From NCBI GenBank assembly GCA_029224185.1, contig CM055196.1, positions 2,425,501 to 2,489,500 on the forward strand: DNA of 64,000 nucleotides. The letters are read 5' to 3'. This document shows, one piece after another, positions 20,999-32,955 of this stretch; positions within the stretch are counted from its first letter, which is position 1; each line of letters opens with the position of its first letter. The notes under the pieces were generated by a model. The model was not told where the DNA came from, did no database searches, and saw nothing but the letters and a program-made list of their open reading frames with translations. Origin of the DNA: Karalla daura (taxonomy: Eukaryota > Chordata > Actinopteri > Chaetodontiformes > Leiognathidae). The position numbers and the translations under genes are program-made.

Positions 20999-22399
20999 CT
21001 ATTTTTGCCCTTTTACAGAGCAGCAAAGTGATTTGAATACATTTTGAATACTGGAGTGAATGGGAGCTCACTCTCCATCACCTACCATCTGATTTATCTG
21101 TTGTTCTTGTAGATTGAGAGGAGTGTTTAAGGAGACTGAGACTGAGAGAGAAAGAGAAGATGGTGCTAAGATGGAGCCCTGTAGCACTCTCTTAAAGATG
21201 AGTAGGTAATGTTCATAATAATTCGCCTGTTGTGTGCTGGAGAAAAACACAAGCAGGCCCCCCATGTCTTTTTTGGTTAAAAAGCACATAGGATAATGGG
21301 TGGATGGATTTTAACATTGTTAATATGAAAAACCTTAGGCTGTTGCACAGTACTCTCTTTTTATATAGCATTTGTCAATCTTAAGTGACACTTAAGACCA
21401 CTATCAACATTAATAGTCACCAGAAATCTCACAGATCACAGAATGCAAGACACAACGAAACATAATATACTAACAAACACAAGCACAAAAGGAAATACAC
21501 ACACCTTCAACTTAAACACCACAGCAACAAATCACTTGAGTTTTCTGTTATCCACAAATGCTCAGAGGTAGAAAACACGCTTTCCCCATCCATTCTTATA
21601 AACATTTACATGAAACACGCAGACACACACACACACACAACACATTGAGACATATATACTGAAAGCTCGGCCTTCAGTGGTGCAGTCATGGCTGGCTGTG
21701 GACTAACAGAGATATATGAGAGAAGTGAGCTGTGTGGAGAGCAGCATTCATCTACAGCCCCTTTGCTTTAGTATGCAAGGACATCTACCAATTCAAACAT
21801 GAGGCTTAGCTCTCTTTATATCTCTGTCTTTGTGAGCGTCAGCACAATCCAGGGCACACTCAATGCTGACAATGAATTTTCTTCTTTGGACTATTCAATT
21901 TGAGTGAAGTCAACACATAGTAATCAATATACATAATAAAAATGACAATAAATTCCTGCAATTCTTGTCATAGAGGCTGACCATAGTTCTTTCCATATAG
22001 CATGAAATCTCATGTGGAAAGAACCTTTTAGGGCAGACATGCAACATGATGTCACATACACATATTTGCTTCCTATTGGGCATGAGTTACAGGGACACCC
22101 ATGGAGCTTCTGTCAGACATGCAGGTAGTAGAGGCCAGTGTGCTCTACTGGCCAGGACTTTCAGCCCTCTTCTATGTATTGGCCTCCAAAGTGAGCATAT
22201 TTACAACAGTTCATTCCTGCAATTTTTAGGTCCATAGCAATGGCTTCAACTCACAGAACATGTAACGAGAAAGCGTGCACGTGATTTTTTTTTTCCATTG
22301 CCACTTTATTGTACAGCTGCCACATAAATAGTATACCATGCAAAAAACATTTTAAGAATCAAATCTAGGATTTGGCTAAAGAGATTAAAACTTTATACA
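20999..22399. other. No gene recognised
   Basis: AT-rich sequence with a short CA repeat (21624-21640). No coding motif or element end was found. Confidence 0.5.
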
Positions 22400-22562
22400 T
22401 TATTTTTGGGATCTTTCAAGGCTTTTTTATTAATAGAACAATTGGAGAGTGACAGGAAATGGGAGATGACATGTAGCAAAGGGCTACCAGTGGGATTCGA
22501 ACCAGGGCCACTGCACTGAGGACTGTAGCTTCGTTATGTTGGATGCCTGCTCAGCTGACTGA
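22400..22562 (-). mobile_element. tRNA-derived SINE (minus strand)
   Basis: Read on the minus strand, a tRNA-like head contains TCAGCTGAGCAGGC (A-box region) and GGTTCGAATCC (B box, plus-strand 22493-22503). It is followed by the body ACATGTCATCTCCCATTTCC and TGTCACTCTCCAATTG and a tail AATAAAAAAGCC. This layout matches an abundant fish SINE. The A box has decayed (the usual TAGCTCAG reads CAGTCAGC), so it is unlikely to be transcribed. Confidence 0.75.
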
Positions 22563-22889
22563 ACACTCCTCAAGACGACAAAATGTCACACTTAAAAGGA
22601 TTAAACACCAAGGAAACCAAATTCTGCCCCTTTTCAGCAGGTCACGTCATCACGGCCACTGCAAATTAATACTTGCCCACCAGAGAGTTTAAGTGTGTGC
22701 TTGCATCATAAATACCTACTGCAAAGTTTCCACAAATCCAGTATGGTTGGTTGGACTGGACTGGACCAGACCGGCTTCGTGAGATCTCAATAGCCCATAC
22801 AGACCATGCATCCAAATAAAATAAAGATTCATAATGAGATCTAACAGCTAATTCAAATTTTCATACACTTAAGTCATGAATCTTTGTAA

Positions 22890-23280
22890 TTCACATTATA
22901 GCTATGCAAGCTATGCAACATTTAATGTGTGCTCCATAGCCACTAAATAACTTTTTTTTTGCAACAATGACATATGCCACCTGCCTTTTATGCCCTCGCA
23001 TCGGCTGAAGAAAAACTCCCAAGAAAAAACCCTGACAGGGAAAAAAAGATGGAAGAAACCTCAGGGTGACAGACAGAGGAGGAGATCTGGCAGGCAGGCA
23101 CAAACAGGGCAGTTACAATTTGCAGATTACAGATTACAGACAATTTACCCAGGAGGGGCAGGCAGGCACAAACAGAACAGTGAGACAAACAGAACAGTTT
23201 ACAGATTATAAATTAAAGGCACCATACACAGGACGGGGAGGCAGGCACAAATAGACCAGACAGACAAACAAAAGAGTTTA
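22890..23280 (-). mobile_element. LINE 3' UTR copy (minus strand)
   Basis: Plus-strand text tatgccctcgcatcggctga, then aactcccaagaaaa and gaaacctcagggtgacagac, is nearly the same as in the LINE 3' UTR at 5700-5800. It includes the downstream tandem units with ggcaggcacaaacag. No ORF2 sequence is attached. The BEL element begins at its upper edge. Confidence 0.7.
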
Positions 23281-23284
23281 GAGT

Positions 23285-24640
23285 ATTATTTGACTGACTC
23301 TAAAGTGGTTCTCGGTTACATCAATAATGAGGCAGGAAGGTTTCATGTCTTTGCCGCGAACTGTGTCCAGAGAATTCGAGAAACCACTGACACAAGGTAA
23401 TGGCACTATGTTGATACAGGCGAGAATCCCGCTGACCACGCCTCCAGAGGTCTCAAGGTGGCTGACCTCATCAACTCAAACTGGTCCTAATTTTTTATAA
23501 GAAAAGGAAATAACCACAAAAGTGTTACAATAGAACTGCTGGCGGGAGATCCGGAGGTGAAGATCACTCAGGTGCTGAAAACTGAGGCCGCAAGTCAATT
23601 TGACATCCAAGGACACTGGTCAGTGTCATTGGTCGTATCCAACGGTTGGCTAAGAGAATCAAGAAAACTGAACAATTGAATGTAGAAGAGAGAAGGCAAG
23701 CCTCCCTGACTATTGTCAAGCTTGCACAACAGAATGCCTTCTAAGGGGAGTTGAATATGCTCAGGTATAAATCAGGAAAGCTGCCTTCCAACCACCAACT
23801 GTATCAGCTTGACCCACTCCTCCAAGATGGTATAATGAGGGTGGGAGAAAGAGTGAGAAAGGCATCTGCACCTCATGAATTGAGACACCCAGTAATCCGC
23901 CCTAAAGATGGCGCTGTCACAAACCTCCTCATGACACATTATCATGACAAAATACAGCACCAAGGCAGAGGACAAACTCTCGATGAATTAAGAGCCAGTG
24001 GTTTCTGGATAGTTGGTGGAAGTAAAGCTGTAGCCCAATACATCAAGCAGTGTGTACGGTGCAGGAGGGTGCGCGCACTACCAGAGGAACAACGGATGGC
24101 AGACTTACCGAGTGACCGTATTGAACCTACACCACCGTTTACCTACTGTGGCATGGACTGCTTCGGTCCCTTCCACACCAAGCGGGGTCGTAAAGAACAA
24201 AAACGGTATGACCTCCTCTTCACATGTCTTTGTTCCAGGGCAGTGCACATAGAAATGTTGGAGGATATGACGACCGATGCATTCAACAATGCCTTATGAT
24301 ATTTTGTCGCTATCCGTGGAATGGTTAGACACATTAGATCAGACCAGGGCACTAGGGCACTCTGATTAGATCAGACCAGGGACCTTTGTGGAAGCAAAAA
24401 ATGAAATGGCAAAAGCTCAGAAAGAACTCAACAAGGAAAGAGTGGCTGCATACCTGGCAGATAATCAGTGTGACTTCCAGATGAACACACCACACTCAAG
24501 CCACAGCGGAAGTGTCTGGGAGCGCCAAATCCGAACGGTGAGAAACGTATTGAGCACAGCCCTTGCCAACAGTGCTGGAAGATTGGATGATACTTCTTTA
24601 AGGACATTCCTTTGTGAGGCCATGTGCATGAAAAAAAAGG
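23285..24640 (+). pseudogene. BEL/Pao retrotransposon pol remnant (RNase H and integrase)
   Basis: Part of the pol gene of a BEL/Pao LTR element. The 23290-23490 segment is RNase H-like (LTDSKVVLGYINNEAGRF), with a stop at the DTR-W position and another at 23488. After a degraded stretch, a 182-codon frame (23751-24299) carries the integrase zinc-binding motif (HYHDKIQHQG...CVRCRR) and the first catalytic Asp in CGMDCFGPF. A stop at 24297 interrupts the core. The second Asp is in IRSDQGT (about 24335), and the Glu is in SVWERQIRTV (about 24517), after a local duplication that shifts the frame. The sequence breaks off at CEAM (about 24630). No gag, protease, reverse transcriptase or LTR was found. 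Non-functional. Confidence 0.9.
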
Positions 24641-24644
24641 CGTT

Positions 24645-24740
24645 TGATTCATGGTTCTGTGGTCATATTGTTTGAATGTTTAAGAAACCATTAGATTCTG
24701 TGGTCATATTGTTAGAATGTTTAATAAACCATTATTGTGG
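24645..24740. repeat. Short tandem duplication (about 45 bp, two units)
   Basis: The segment gattcatggttctgtgg...taagaaaccatta is repeated as gattctgtggtcatattg...taataaaccatta. The two units differ at a few positions. Confidence 0.75.
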
Positions 24741-27700
24741 AAGGTTTCATCCTGTCCGAGTAACGCAAATAATCACGCAATAAGTAACGCCTCTTAATTT
24801 GGATGTATTTATATCGCCAAACAATAGGTGTCAGGGATATTATGGTTTTGGCCCGATTGCTGCTGCCCTGGGCGCCTCCGCCGCCTGCCACCACATGTTT
24901 AAGACAATGGGTTAAGGTTAACACAATAACTGGAACACCGTTTTGATTAGAATTTTGATATTTGGCAGAATGATTCATCACTCATAGGAGAAGAACTGAT
25001 TTTGATTTTCACGTATTTCGGATTGTCCATTTGGCCACAAGAAGCAGCACTTTGGTTGAAAATTTACATTTGTGCTTATATCAGAACTATTAGGCTGATA
25101 GATGTCAAACTTGTAGCAAATGAAGCAAGATGGGCTGTTCAGTCATGCCTCGGGGCATTTGGGGATATATTCATTGAATTCAGTGTCTAGTTTTTCAGTG
25201 GTAAAATGTTAATCTTGTAATGTAGTTTATATGCCTTTGAAATCCAGATGACAGTGGAACCTCAAGATGCAAAATTACCCACCACCCCCGAAAACAGTCA
25301 TGTAAAGTGTAAATATACGTCCACTTTAAAATAATATTAAAATATACGACTGTTTATAAGTGTGCAAACGACCACCCAACAGCACTGGGAGGACTGCTGT
25401 TGGGCGGCACTTTCGATTTTGTTTTTGTATTTTTTCATTAAATGGGACGGAAATTTCTTCAAAGCCCAATTTGTACTCTGAATTTTTTTGTATAGTAAGG
25501 TCTTCGTAAATTGAGATTTAATTAATTATCACACCCAGATTTTTTTGCTCCCACTTTACAGCTAAGGGAGAGGAATTTCAGGTGAGGGGGTTGGAGACCA
25601 CTGCATTAACCCAATGTCTGCCATTTTGATTTGAATGTTTTTCCTAGTTGAAGGAATTCCTATAGCTTTTTCCCGATCAACTTTGCATGAATGGTGATCA
25701 TAGAGATCATCCGGATATGCTGACTAAACCTTGTGAAAACAATTTCTGTCGGTAAAGTGCATGGCTACTGGATGTGACAATTTTTACTGATTCACTTTGC
25801 TCTTGGGACAGAAAGGACCCATGCTGCTTGCAGCTTTCATTTCATTTTGGTTTGAGAAACAAATATTGAGAAAACATTTGCTGTTTGTGTACTGCATTTG
25901 GGTCCATACCCTCATTAATCATGACATTTTCAATTTCCAGTTTTACTAAAAAGTAAAAATACAAAACGTCAAGTAAGAACTCTTATAAATAGTGGCCACT
26001 TTTGATACCTGACTTCCTGTAGCGTACTAAATTATTACCTTGATAATCCTACACTGTGGTTTTATTAGGAAATCACTACATCTTTCTGTTTTTGGCCATT
26101 TGATTTTGGTTATGGTTTAGAAGGGCCCCGCATGTTAACATTTTTTTCCAATTTGTCGAAACCTTTTGGGCACAGAAATAATGCCTGATGATGGTTCGCC
26201 TCAGGGTGTTGTTTTGAAAGAGAATTGTTTATGTTTTCTTTGTCGATGCAAAGGTTACGTAAAGAAAAGTCTCCCAAAGGTTTTTTAAAAAAGTCCTGTC
26301 TTTATCTCAAGGTCATCAGTAAGCCCTAAATCATTTATGGCATGACTGAATGACCTCTCTCTCCAACGTCTCACAATCTTTCACATAGTGACTGGAGATG
26401 GGCAGTCAGTACAGATGGGCATACACACACAGTAGCCCGCTGTTACCCAAACACACATGTGATTCCCTCACTGGAAGTGCAAAGGGTGGAAACTACACAT
26501 TCACAGTTACACGCACACACTTACAGTATGCACCCTGTGTGAACAGAGCTGATTTGAAGGGTAGAGGGTGGGGTCGAGAGGTGACCAGTGTCCAGGTGTG
26601 CATCACCAATTATCTTCTGCACACACACACACACACCCTTGCATGCACAAACACACAAACATACACACAGCAACAGCAAGCATACACACTCTCCCTTCTC
26701 AGCTCTCTCCACCACACAGTGAAAGTACTTCCCTTCTCCAGCACCTGTGTCCTCTTGTAAAGAAGGAGTGGGGGTCCACTGTAGACACCAGTCTCATTCA
26801 AAAAGCCAGTGACTGTTGTCTTACTTTGAAAATATAAATCGGAATAGAAGATAGGGACACTGTTTAATATGATTAATGTTAAGCTGAGAAATTAGACAAA
26901 ATGGGAAGAAAGAATGTGCACTTGTTGGTAAAATTAGAGGTACTAATTGTTTAAACCAAGACCTGCAGCTGGGAACAGAGTGGAGGATGAAGGAAACATT
27001 TCATATGAGGCCACCTGAAAGCGGTGTATGACACAATCTCGAAGAAATATGAGCGCCTGTACACAAACTGATCAGTACATGCAAACATTTTGGGGATGGT
27101 CAAAACTGTTGGCACAGATAGTGTGGTGAACTGAAACCAGATGCATCCCTAAAATGTTCCCATCATTACATCATCCTGCAAGGTGATGCACATAATTGAG
27201 AAGATTGAAGCCTATGCTGAAATATTTGTAAGTATGTGTGTTGCAATATTATTTTCTGGTTAGGGTGCACGTTGATCCAATTGCTGATAAAAGTGTGTTG
27301 TTCTGTTCTGTGTCTGCTCCAGGGTGCACAGCCAAAAGATTCACCCAGGGGCAAAGCACCATGATAAACCAGGAGAAATCAAGTGGCAGGATTGGAAGTA
27401 GGGGAGGGGGTTCAAATCATGGTCTTAATTCTCGGGGTAAGGGTAGCTGCAGAATGAATTATTGTAAATATTATGTGTTATAGGTAAAGGCGTGGATTTG
27501 TCAGTGGTTAGTTAGCCAACAAAAACAGTTAGTTAGTTAGCCACAAAACAATATGCAGAGATCTATGGTTTGACTCACAGAGGCACAACAACAAAGACAA
27601 AAACCCCTCTCCCTCTCTCCCTCGTGATACACAGAGAGACAGATAGACATACACACACACACACAAACACACAGCCACTCACTCACAAGGTCATGGCCAG

Positions 27701-28026
27701 GCCCCGAGACCTGGAGCAAGGAGAACGCCACCCTTTGGGGGCCGACCAAACTGAGAGGGCCTCCGGCCCACGACTACAGCCAGCCGCCCATGGAACAGCA
27801 CCCCGGCCATACTCTAGAGGCAGATCGCAGTGAGGAGGGCCCCCATGAAGAGACACTGGAGCTAAAAACCAAGGGACTAAAAAAAATTAGATATAAGTGA
27901 AAAAAATAGATAAAATGATTTCAACATATGAACATAGTTAAAATAGTGAAGAGTAAATAATTAAATTAAAAAAGAAGTCTGGTTAAAAGGAATAAAGAAA
28001 GTTAATGAAATCACAAACATATATGA
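24741..28026. other. No gene recognised; CA microsatellites
   Basis: Contains CA-rich runs (26619-26680 and 27651-27675) and tetranucleotide gtta repeats (27508-27540). The GC-rich stretch at 27690-27850 (ggccccgagacctggagc and following) looks like a dispersed repeat downstream of the LINE on the minus strand, but I cannot name it. Confidence 0.5.
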
Positions 28027-29020
28027 TTAAAATCGTAAAGAGTAAGAAATTAAATATGAAAAGAAAAGCATAGGGATAAAACATATTAAACAGTAAAAAT
28101 AAATTGGAAATAAATAAAATCTGTTAAAAGCCTGATTGAAAAGGTGAGTCTTGAGCCTTTTTGAAAAAATATCAACAGTCTCTGCGGCCCTGAAGTTCTC
28201 CGGCAGACTGTTCCACAATAGGGAGCCACAATAACAAAAAGCTGCCTCCCTGTGTGTTTTGGATCTAACTTTTGGTAGGGTTAAAAGTCCAGTGCCGGAA
28301 GATCTCAGGGTCCGCGAAGGTTGATATTGTAAAAGCAAGTCACATAAATAAGAAGTCCCAAGACTGTTAAGACATTTAAAAATGAGTAAAAGAACCTTAA
28401 AATCAATCCTGAAACGCACAGGAAGCCAATGCAGCGATTTTAAAACTGATGTAGTGTGCTCCCACCCTCTGGTCCTCGTCAGCACTCATGCGGCTGAATT
28501 CTGCAGTAACTGAAGGTTGATGATACTCTTTTTGGGGTACCAGAGAGCAGGGGAAGGCGATAATCAAGGGGAAGCATGAAGAGATTAAAAAGAATTGGAC
28601 CTAAAATTGACCACTGGGGAACCTCACACTTTATATCATGGGTTTCTGAGGAACATGTATCCATACTTACGAAGAAGTGTCGATCTGTGAGGTAGGAAAC
28701 TAATCAGTTGAGAACAGTACCAGAGAGGCCCACCAGGTTCTTCAGTCTGTTTAATAAAATGTGATGGTCTACTGTATCAAAGGCAGCAGTTTGATCCAGT
28801 CGTACCAAAACTGTTTGTGTGTTTGTGGTTATCCAAGTTGGTTTAAAATCTTTAAAGGGGCTGTCTTGATACTGTGGTTCATCCTAAAATCAGACTGATG
28901 CCTCTCCAATATGTTGTTTTTCTTTAAAAAATCAATAACTTGATTAATTTTTTTTTTTTAATTTTACTTAAAAATGTTGGATACAGTTATTCAGAAGGGC
29001 TACTGAAACACAGCTGTTTT
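28027..29020 (-). pseudogene. L2-like LINE RT to C-terminus, internally deleted
   Basis: On the minus strand, from about 28860 down, the frame reads AAFDTVDHHILLNRLKNLVG (RT motif A region). A stop follows, then VSYLTDRHFF and PQWSILGPILFNLFML (RT motif B block, with Gly of PQG replaced by Trp). The frame then jumps to the C-terminal tail SVLKSLHWLPVRFRIDFKVL, SRTLRSS and LWNSLPENF. The YADD box lies in the lost segment between these parts. Substitution of the glycine, an in-frame stop and the deletion make it inactive. Family: L2-like, inferred from the C-terminal tail. Confidence 0.8.
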
Positions 29021-29109
29021 AAAGGAGGTGGGGAAGACACCCATCTGAAGGGTTCAATTCACAACATTAAAAGCTGTTCCTCAAGGAATCATTAAAATGA
29101 TTTAAAAAT

Positions 29110-29700
29110 TGTGTGGGAATTTGATCTAAAAGGCAGGTTGCAGGGTTTACCTGGGAGAAAACTTAGCATTGGTACCAGTATTGGTAACTCCCCAGCCAAC
29201 CCTGGGAGGTTGGACTTAAGATTTAACTATAGGCTTTTTCAAAGGGACGGTGTTAAGCCTACTCTTGAAAACAGAGGTGGGTGCCTCCCAGACTGAAACT
29301 GGTTGATGGTTCTACAGGGGAGGGCCTTGGTAACTGAGGGCTCTGGCTCCAAATCTGAATTCAGAAATTACAGACTGGAGGTAGGCCTGCATTCAGACAA
29401 CAACGTATCCTAGTGGGTGAATCCTATATAATACAGGAAGTCAAGGTAACAAGGCCAGAACTAGAGAGATATGATCTCTCCTTCTAGTTTTTGTCAGGAC
29501 ACGCTAAGCCCTGTTTGAGCATGAAGCCAGTAAAGAGCTACAGCAGTCAAACCAACTAGATTATGGATTACCTCCTCTGCTGCCTCTATGCAGTATATGC
29601 CAATTATTGTGGAAGTGAAAGTAGGCAGTTCTTGAGATATGTTAACTTCATGACAGGCCTTGGTCAAAACACCTAGATTCTTTACAGAGGTGCTAGAAGC
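29110..29700. repeat. Dispersed fish repeat, family not named
   Basis: Text such as ggccttggtaactgagggc, tctggctccaaatctg and atatgatctctccttctag, then tttttgtcaggacacgc, follows the order of a repeat seen very often in fish genomes. I recognise the pattern but cannot assign it to a class. No reading frame of interest. Confidence 0.4.
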
Positions 29701-30001
29701 AGTAGCAAAGCTATTTTGTAATAATATGACATCAGACATACAAACAAAATATAAATGAAAGGTTTGGTTTGGTTTGGATTCAAACAGCAACCCTCGACCA
29801 TAAAGTAAGTCTCTAGCTGATGATGTATTACTTTTCCTTCAGAACCCACAGTCTTCCCTCTCTTTGTCAATCAAACTCATAGACAAACATACAGCCGGAG
29901 GACAGATGATAGGGCTACAAAGTCAATCATTAATCTCTGGCCTAGGGTGTCCTGGTGCCATGTGCACTGATGGACACCCTTATGCTTGAACAAGGTGTTC
30001 G

Positions 30002-30870
30002 TTATGGACAAACTGTTACTAGCACAGAATCCAGTAACAGAACACCGCTCGGGTTCAGATCGAGGAGGCCGTTCCTCCTGATCACGCCACTCCAGGCTAT
30101 ACTGTCATTGCCCAAACAAGGGTTGAAGTCTCCCAGCAGAACGATGGAGTCTCCGGTTGGAGCACTTTCCAGTACTCCCTCCAGGGACACCAAGAAGTCC
30201 GGGCACTCTGCTCTGCTGTTCAGTCCGTAAGCCGAAACAAGAGTTAGGGATCTGCCTACCACCTGAAGGCGGAGGGATGTGACCCTCTCATTCTGCGGGG
30301 AGAACTCCAACACGTGGTGCCTGAGCTGGGGGGGCTATAAGCAAGCCTACATTACATCAGCTCGCCATCTCTCACTACTACTCCAGAGTAGTAGAGAGTC
30401 CAACCTCTTTCAAGGAGTTGGGTTCCAGAGCCCATACTATGTGTGGAGGGGAGCCCGACTATCTCTTGCCTGTACTGCACAAGCTCCCGCACAAGCTCAG
30501 GCTCCTTCCCCCCCAGCGAGGTGACATTCCGTGTACCCATGGCTAGACCTGTTGTCCTGGGATTGGTCTGTCGGGGTCTCTGCCCACGACTGCCACCCAG
30601 TGCACACTGCACCTGACCCCAGTCATTCGCCCTGCAGGTGGTGGGTCCATGGGGCGGCAGAGAAGATGGAAATGTCACGTGGCTCTTTCGGGCTGTGCCC
30701 GGCCGGGCCCCGTGACAGACCCGGCCACCAGGCGCTCGCTGACGGGCCCTCCGTCTGGGCCCTCCGTCTGGGCCTGGCTCCAGACGTGGGCCCCTGGCTT
30801 CCTCCGGGCAGGGTCCCATTTCTCTCATCTGTGTTTTCCATGGGGTCTTTTGAACCATTCTTCTCATTCT
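30002..30870 (-). pseudogene. LINE 5' region with APE endonuclease, truncated
   Basis: On the minus strand, an arginine/proline-rich leader (30867-30560) is followed by GTRNVTSLGGKEPELVREL, then RQEIVGLPSTH (endonuclease E motif position) and LLERGWTLYYSGV. A frameshift near 30350 leads to the frame at 30313-30002, with ERVTSLRLQV, LTLVSAYG and DSIVLLGDFNPCLGNDS (the GDFN catalytic block). The copy ends near 30000, so no RT is present. This is a widespread fish APE-type LINE; its clade is not certain from the endonuclease alone. Confidence 0.8.
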
Positions 30871-30889
30871 GAGATGAATTTGCCTTGGT

Positions 30890-31520
30890 TGACCCTACCA
30901 GGAGAAAGGACACTCTTTTAAGGACACTGATGTGCACATCTTTGACAAGGAGGATAGGTGGTTTAAGAGAGGAGCAAAGGAAGCCATCTATACTCATTTG
31001 GAAAGACCTACTCTGAACAGAGGAGGAGGCCTGCGTCATCGTTTGTCTGCCACATTCCACTCTGCCTTGAGATCCCACCCCAGGAAGTTTAACTGCTCAT
31101 CTACATCACAGCAGTTAACACCCTCTGGACACTGTGATCATGAGGATCCATTCAACCCCAATCTTTCACACATTGACACAAGTAGATGAGTGGAGGAGCA
31201 AACCATCAACATTAACACGTTAAGGGCCCATCTTGTCACATGATAAGGGGGTGTGGCCCCTTCACTGCCACAGGTGTTAATGTCCCAGTCATGTGACCAT
31301 CCACTGCCACAGGTATTAATGTGTTAATGCTCACTCATGTGACCTATTGTCACATAACGAGGGGAATGGTCAACATCCTCAGTCCCACCCACATCCAGAG
31401 AGATTTATATCCTGGCCTTTCCCCAAACCAACCAGAACTGAAGAAGCCCTTCGTATGAAGGACGAAAAGTCTTCAAACCCCAGAGAGAAGTCCAGTTGCT
31501 TTGACTAACTATTCATCGGG
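30890..31520 (+). mobile_element. Penelope-like element 3' end (tentative)
   Basis: The plus-strand frame to the stop near 31187 contains DVHIFDKEDRWFKRGAKEAI, then RPTLNRGGGLRHRLS. I recognise this as the C-terminal end of fish elements of the Penelope type (GIY-YIG endonuclease end). The 3' UTR has two units with cactgccacaggtgttaatg and the closing text gaactgaagaagcccttcg, then gacgaaaagtcttcaa. Only the end of the element is here. The assignment to Penelope is from memory of similar fish proteins. Confidence 0.5.
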
Positions 31521-32955
31521 TAGTCATAATGTCTCATTTCTAGTCAATACAAATATCATTACTGTACTCTTAGAAGACTCATCACCTTAAAGGTTACTTT
31601 TGTTTGTCTAAAAACAAGCCACTTTTAAGGGGATGTGTCTTTTTTTAAGTGATTTGTTTTGACATCTGCATTATCAAGATTTGAATAGCATGCAGGCTCT
31701 ATTGGTGATAGCTTTTTAAAATTGCAGTGTATATACTGCATCTGATTGAACTGATGAGCCATTCTGAAACTGGTAGTCCAGAGTCTTCCAACTCAGAGTA
31801 ATTCAACAGAGTTAAGGATGAAACTCAGAGTTTGTTGAACCTGCTGCCTGAAATTGGCCCCAGTTCATGTAATTCTATACATCCACCCAAAACATTTCAT
31901 TGCATGCTCATTAAAAGAACATATGACAGACTGTTTTGTTTTGCAAATAAGGTTTCAAACCTATCAAATAGTCCTCAATTTGCCTTTGCTACAGCTGCAG
32001 CTGCCATCCTTCAAGCCCATCAGTACCACAAGACTGCCTTTGCAGTACCCGTTAAGAAATATGTGTTTAACGAATATTATCATATCAATGTTTTATACAT
32101 TCTGTACTCACTTGTATTTGCAAAATCCTGCACTTTAAAATGCTGTGCTTAGTGAAAAAGTACAGATGGGTGTGTGCATGTTTCATATGTCCCTCTGACC
32201 TTTGATTGTGTGAGCACTACAACTGCAAAACATCTGCAGAACTAACTTAAACTAGGTTTAAACCGAAGATGCCTAAGAAGAAGAATGAAAAGTATCAGCT
32301 GAAGGACATGACATGACTATAAGCTCACGGTGTGACTGAGCTCACCCTCAAAAGTTGTCTTCTTATCAACAACTATGTATAAAAGCTCCAAGCTCTGAGC
32401 TGCTCCTTTGTGCAGATCTGAATGTTTTCTATCCTCTGTACTCCTTGCTGCAAGTAAATCTTGTAATTGTAGACACCCCCCATTGACAGTCCTGGACTAA
32501 ACATCATCCAGGACTGCAACGGAAAGAACACCATCACTCTGAATGCCAACACTGTGTTTGACGATGAGCTGAACACTCCCGGTTTGAGGCCAGAGTAAAC
32601 TACAACTCACCATTGCATGTAGATGATGTTAGTGGAGTGATGATGGTGTCTGTGTCAACACATGAGGTATGCAGGGCTCTCAATTGCCCGTATGAGAGAT
32701 TTTAACATAAAGTCAAGTCAACTGAAACAATTCCAAAGCCACCAGAAGGAGGAGAGCCCTATTTCTATTGGACAGGCAGGCCTGTTAAAGCGGTCCCCAA
32801 TCAGGCTCATCTGCAACACAGCAACATGGAACAGGCAAGAGGGTGGAGACATAAGAGGCCTCAGCTCTTCTAGGGTTCCCTAAGCTCCCCCTCCCTGTTA
32901 AAACAGAAGCCTGCACCAGTGGTATTCTGCACTAAACCAAAGAAAACATCCAAAT
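31521..32955. other. No gene accepted; a short coding-like patch
   Basis: At about 32480-32600 a plus-strand frame reads DSPGLNIIQDCNGKNTITLN and continues to a stop. A further open frame follows at 32662-32883. I do not recognise either. They could be a fragment of a retroelement or a decayed exon. The remaining text has no feature. Confidence 0.35.

Noticed and set aside
22400..22562. Functional tRNA gene from the GGTTCGAATCC box
   Set aside because: The head does not fold as a full cloverleaf, the A box is decayed, and the body and tail follow a SINE.
26398..26837. Open frames over CA repeats
   Set aside because: Histidine/threonine/cysteine runs from CA microsatellites; no domain.
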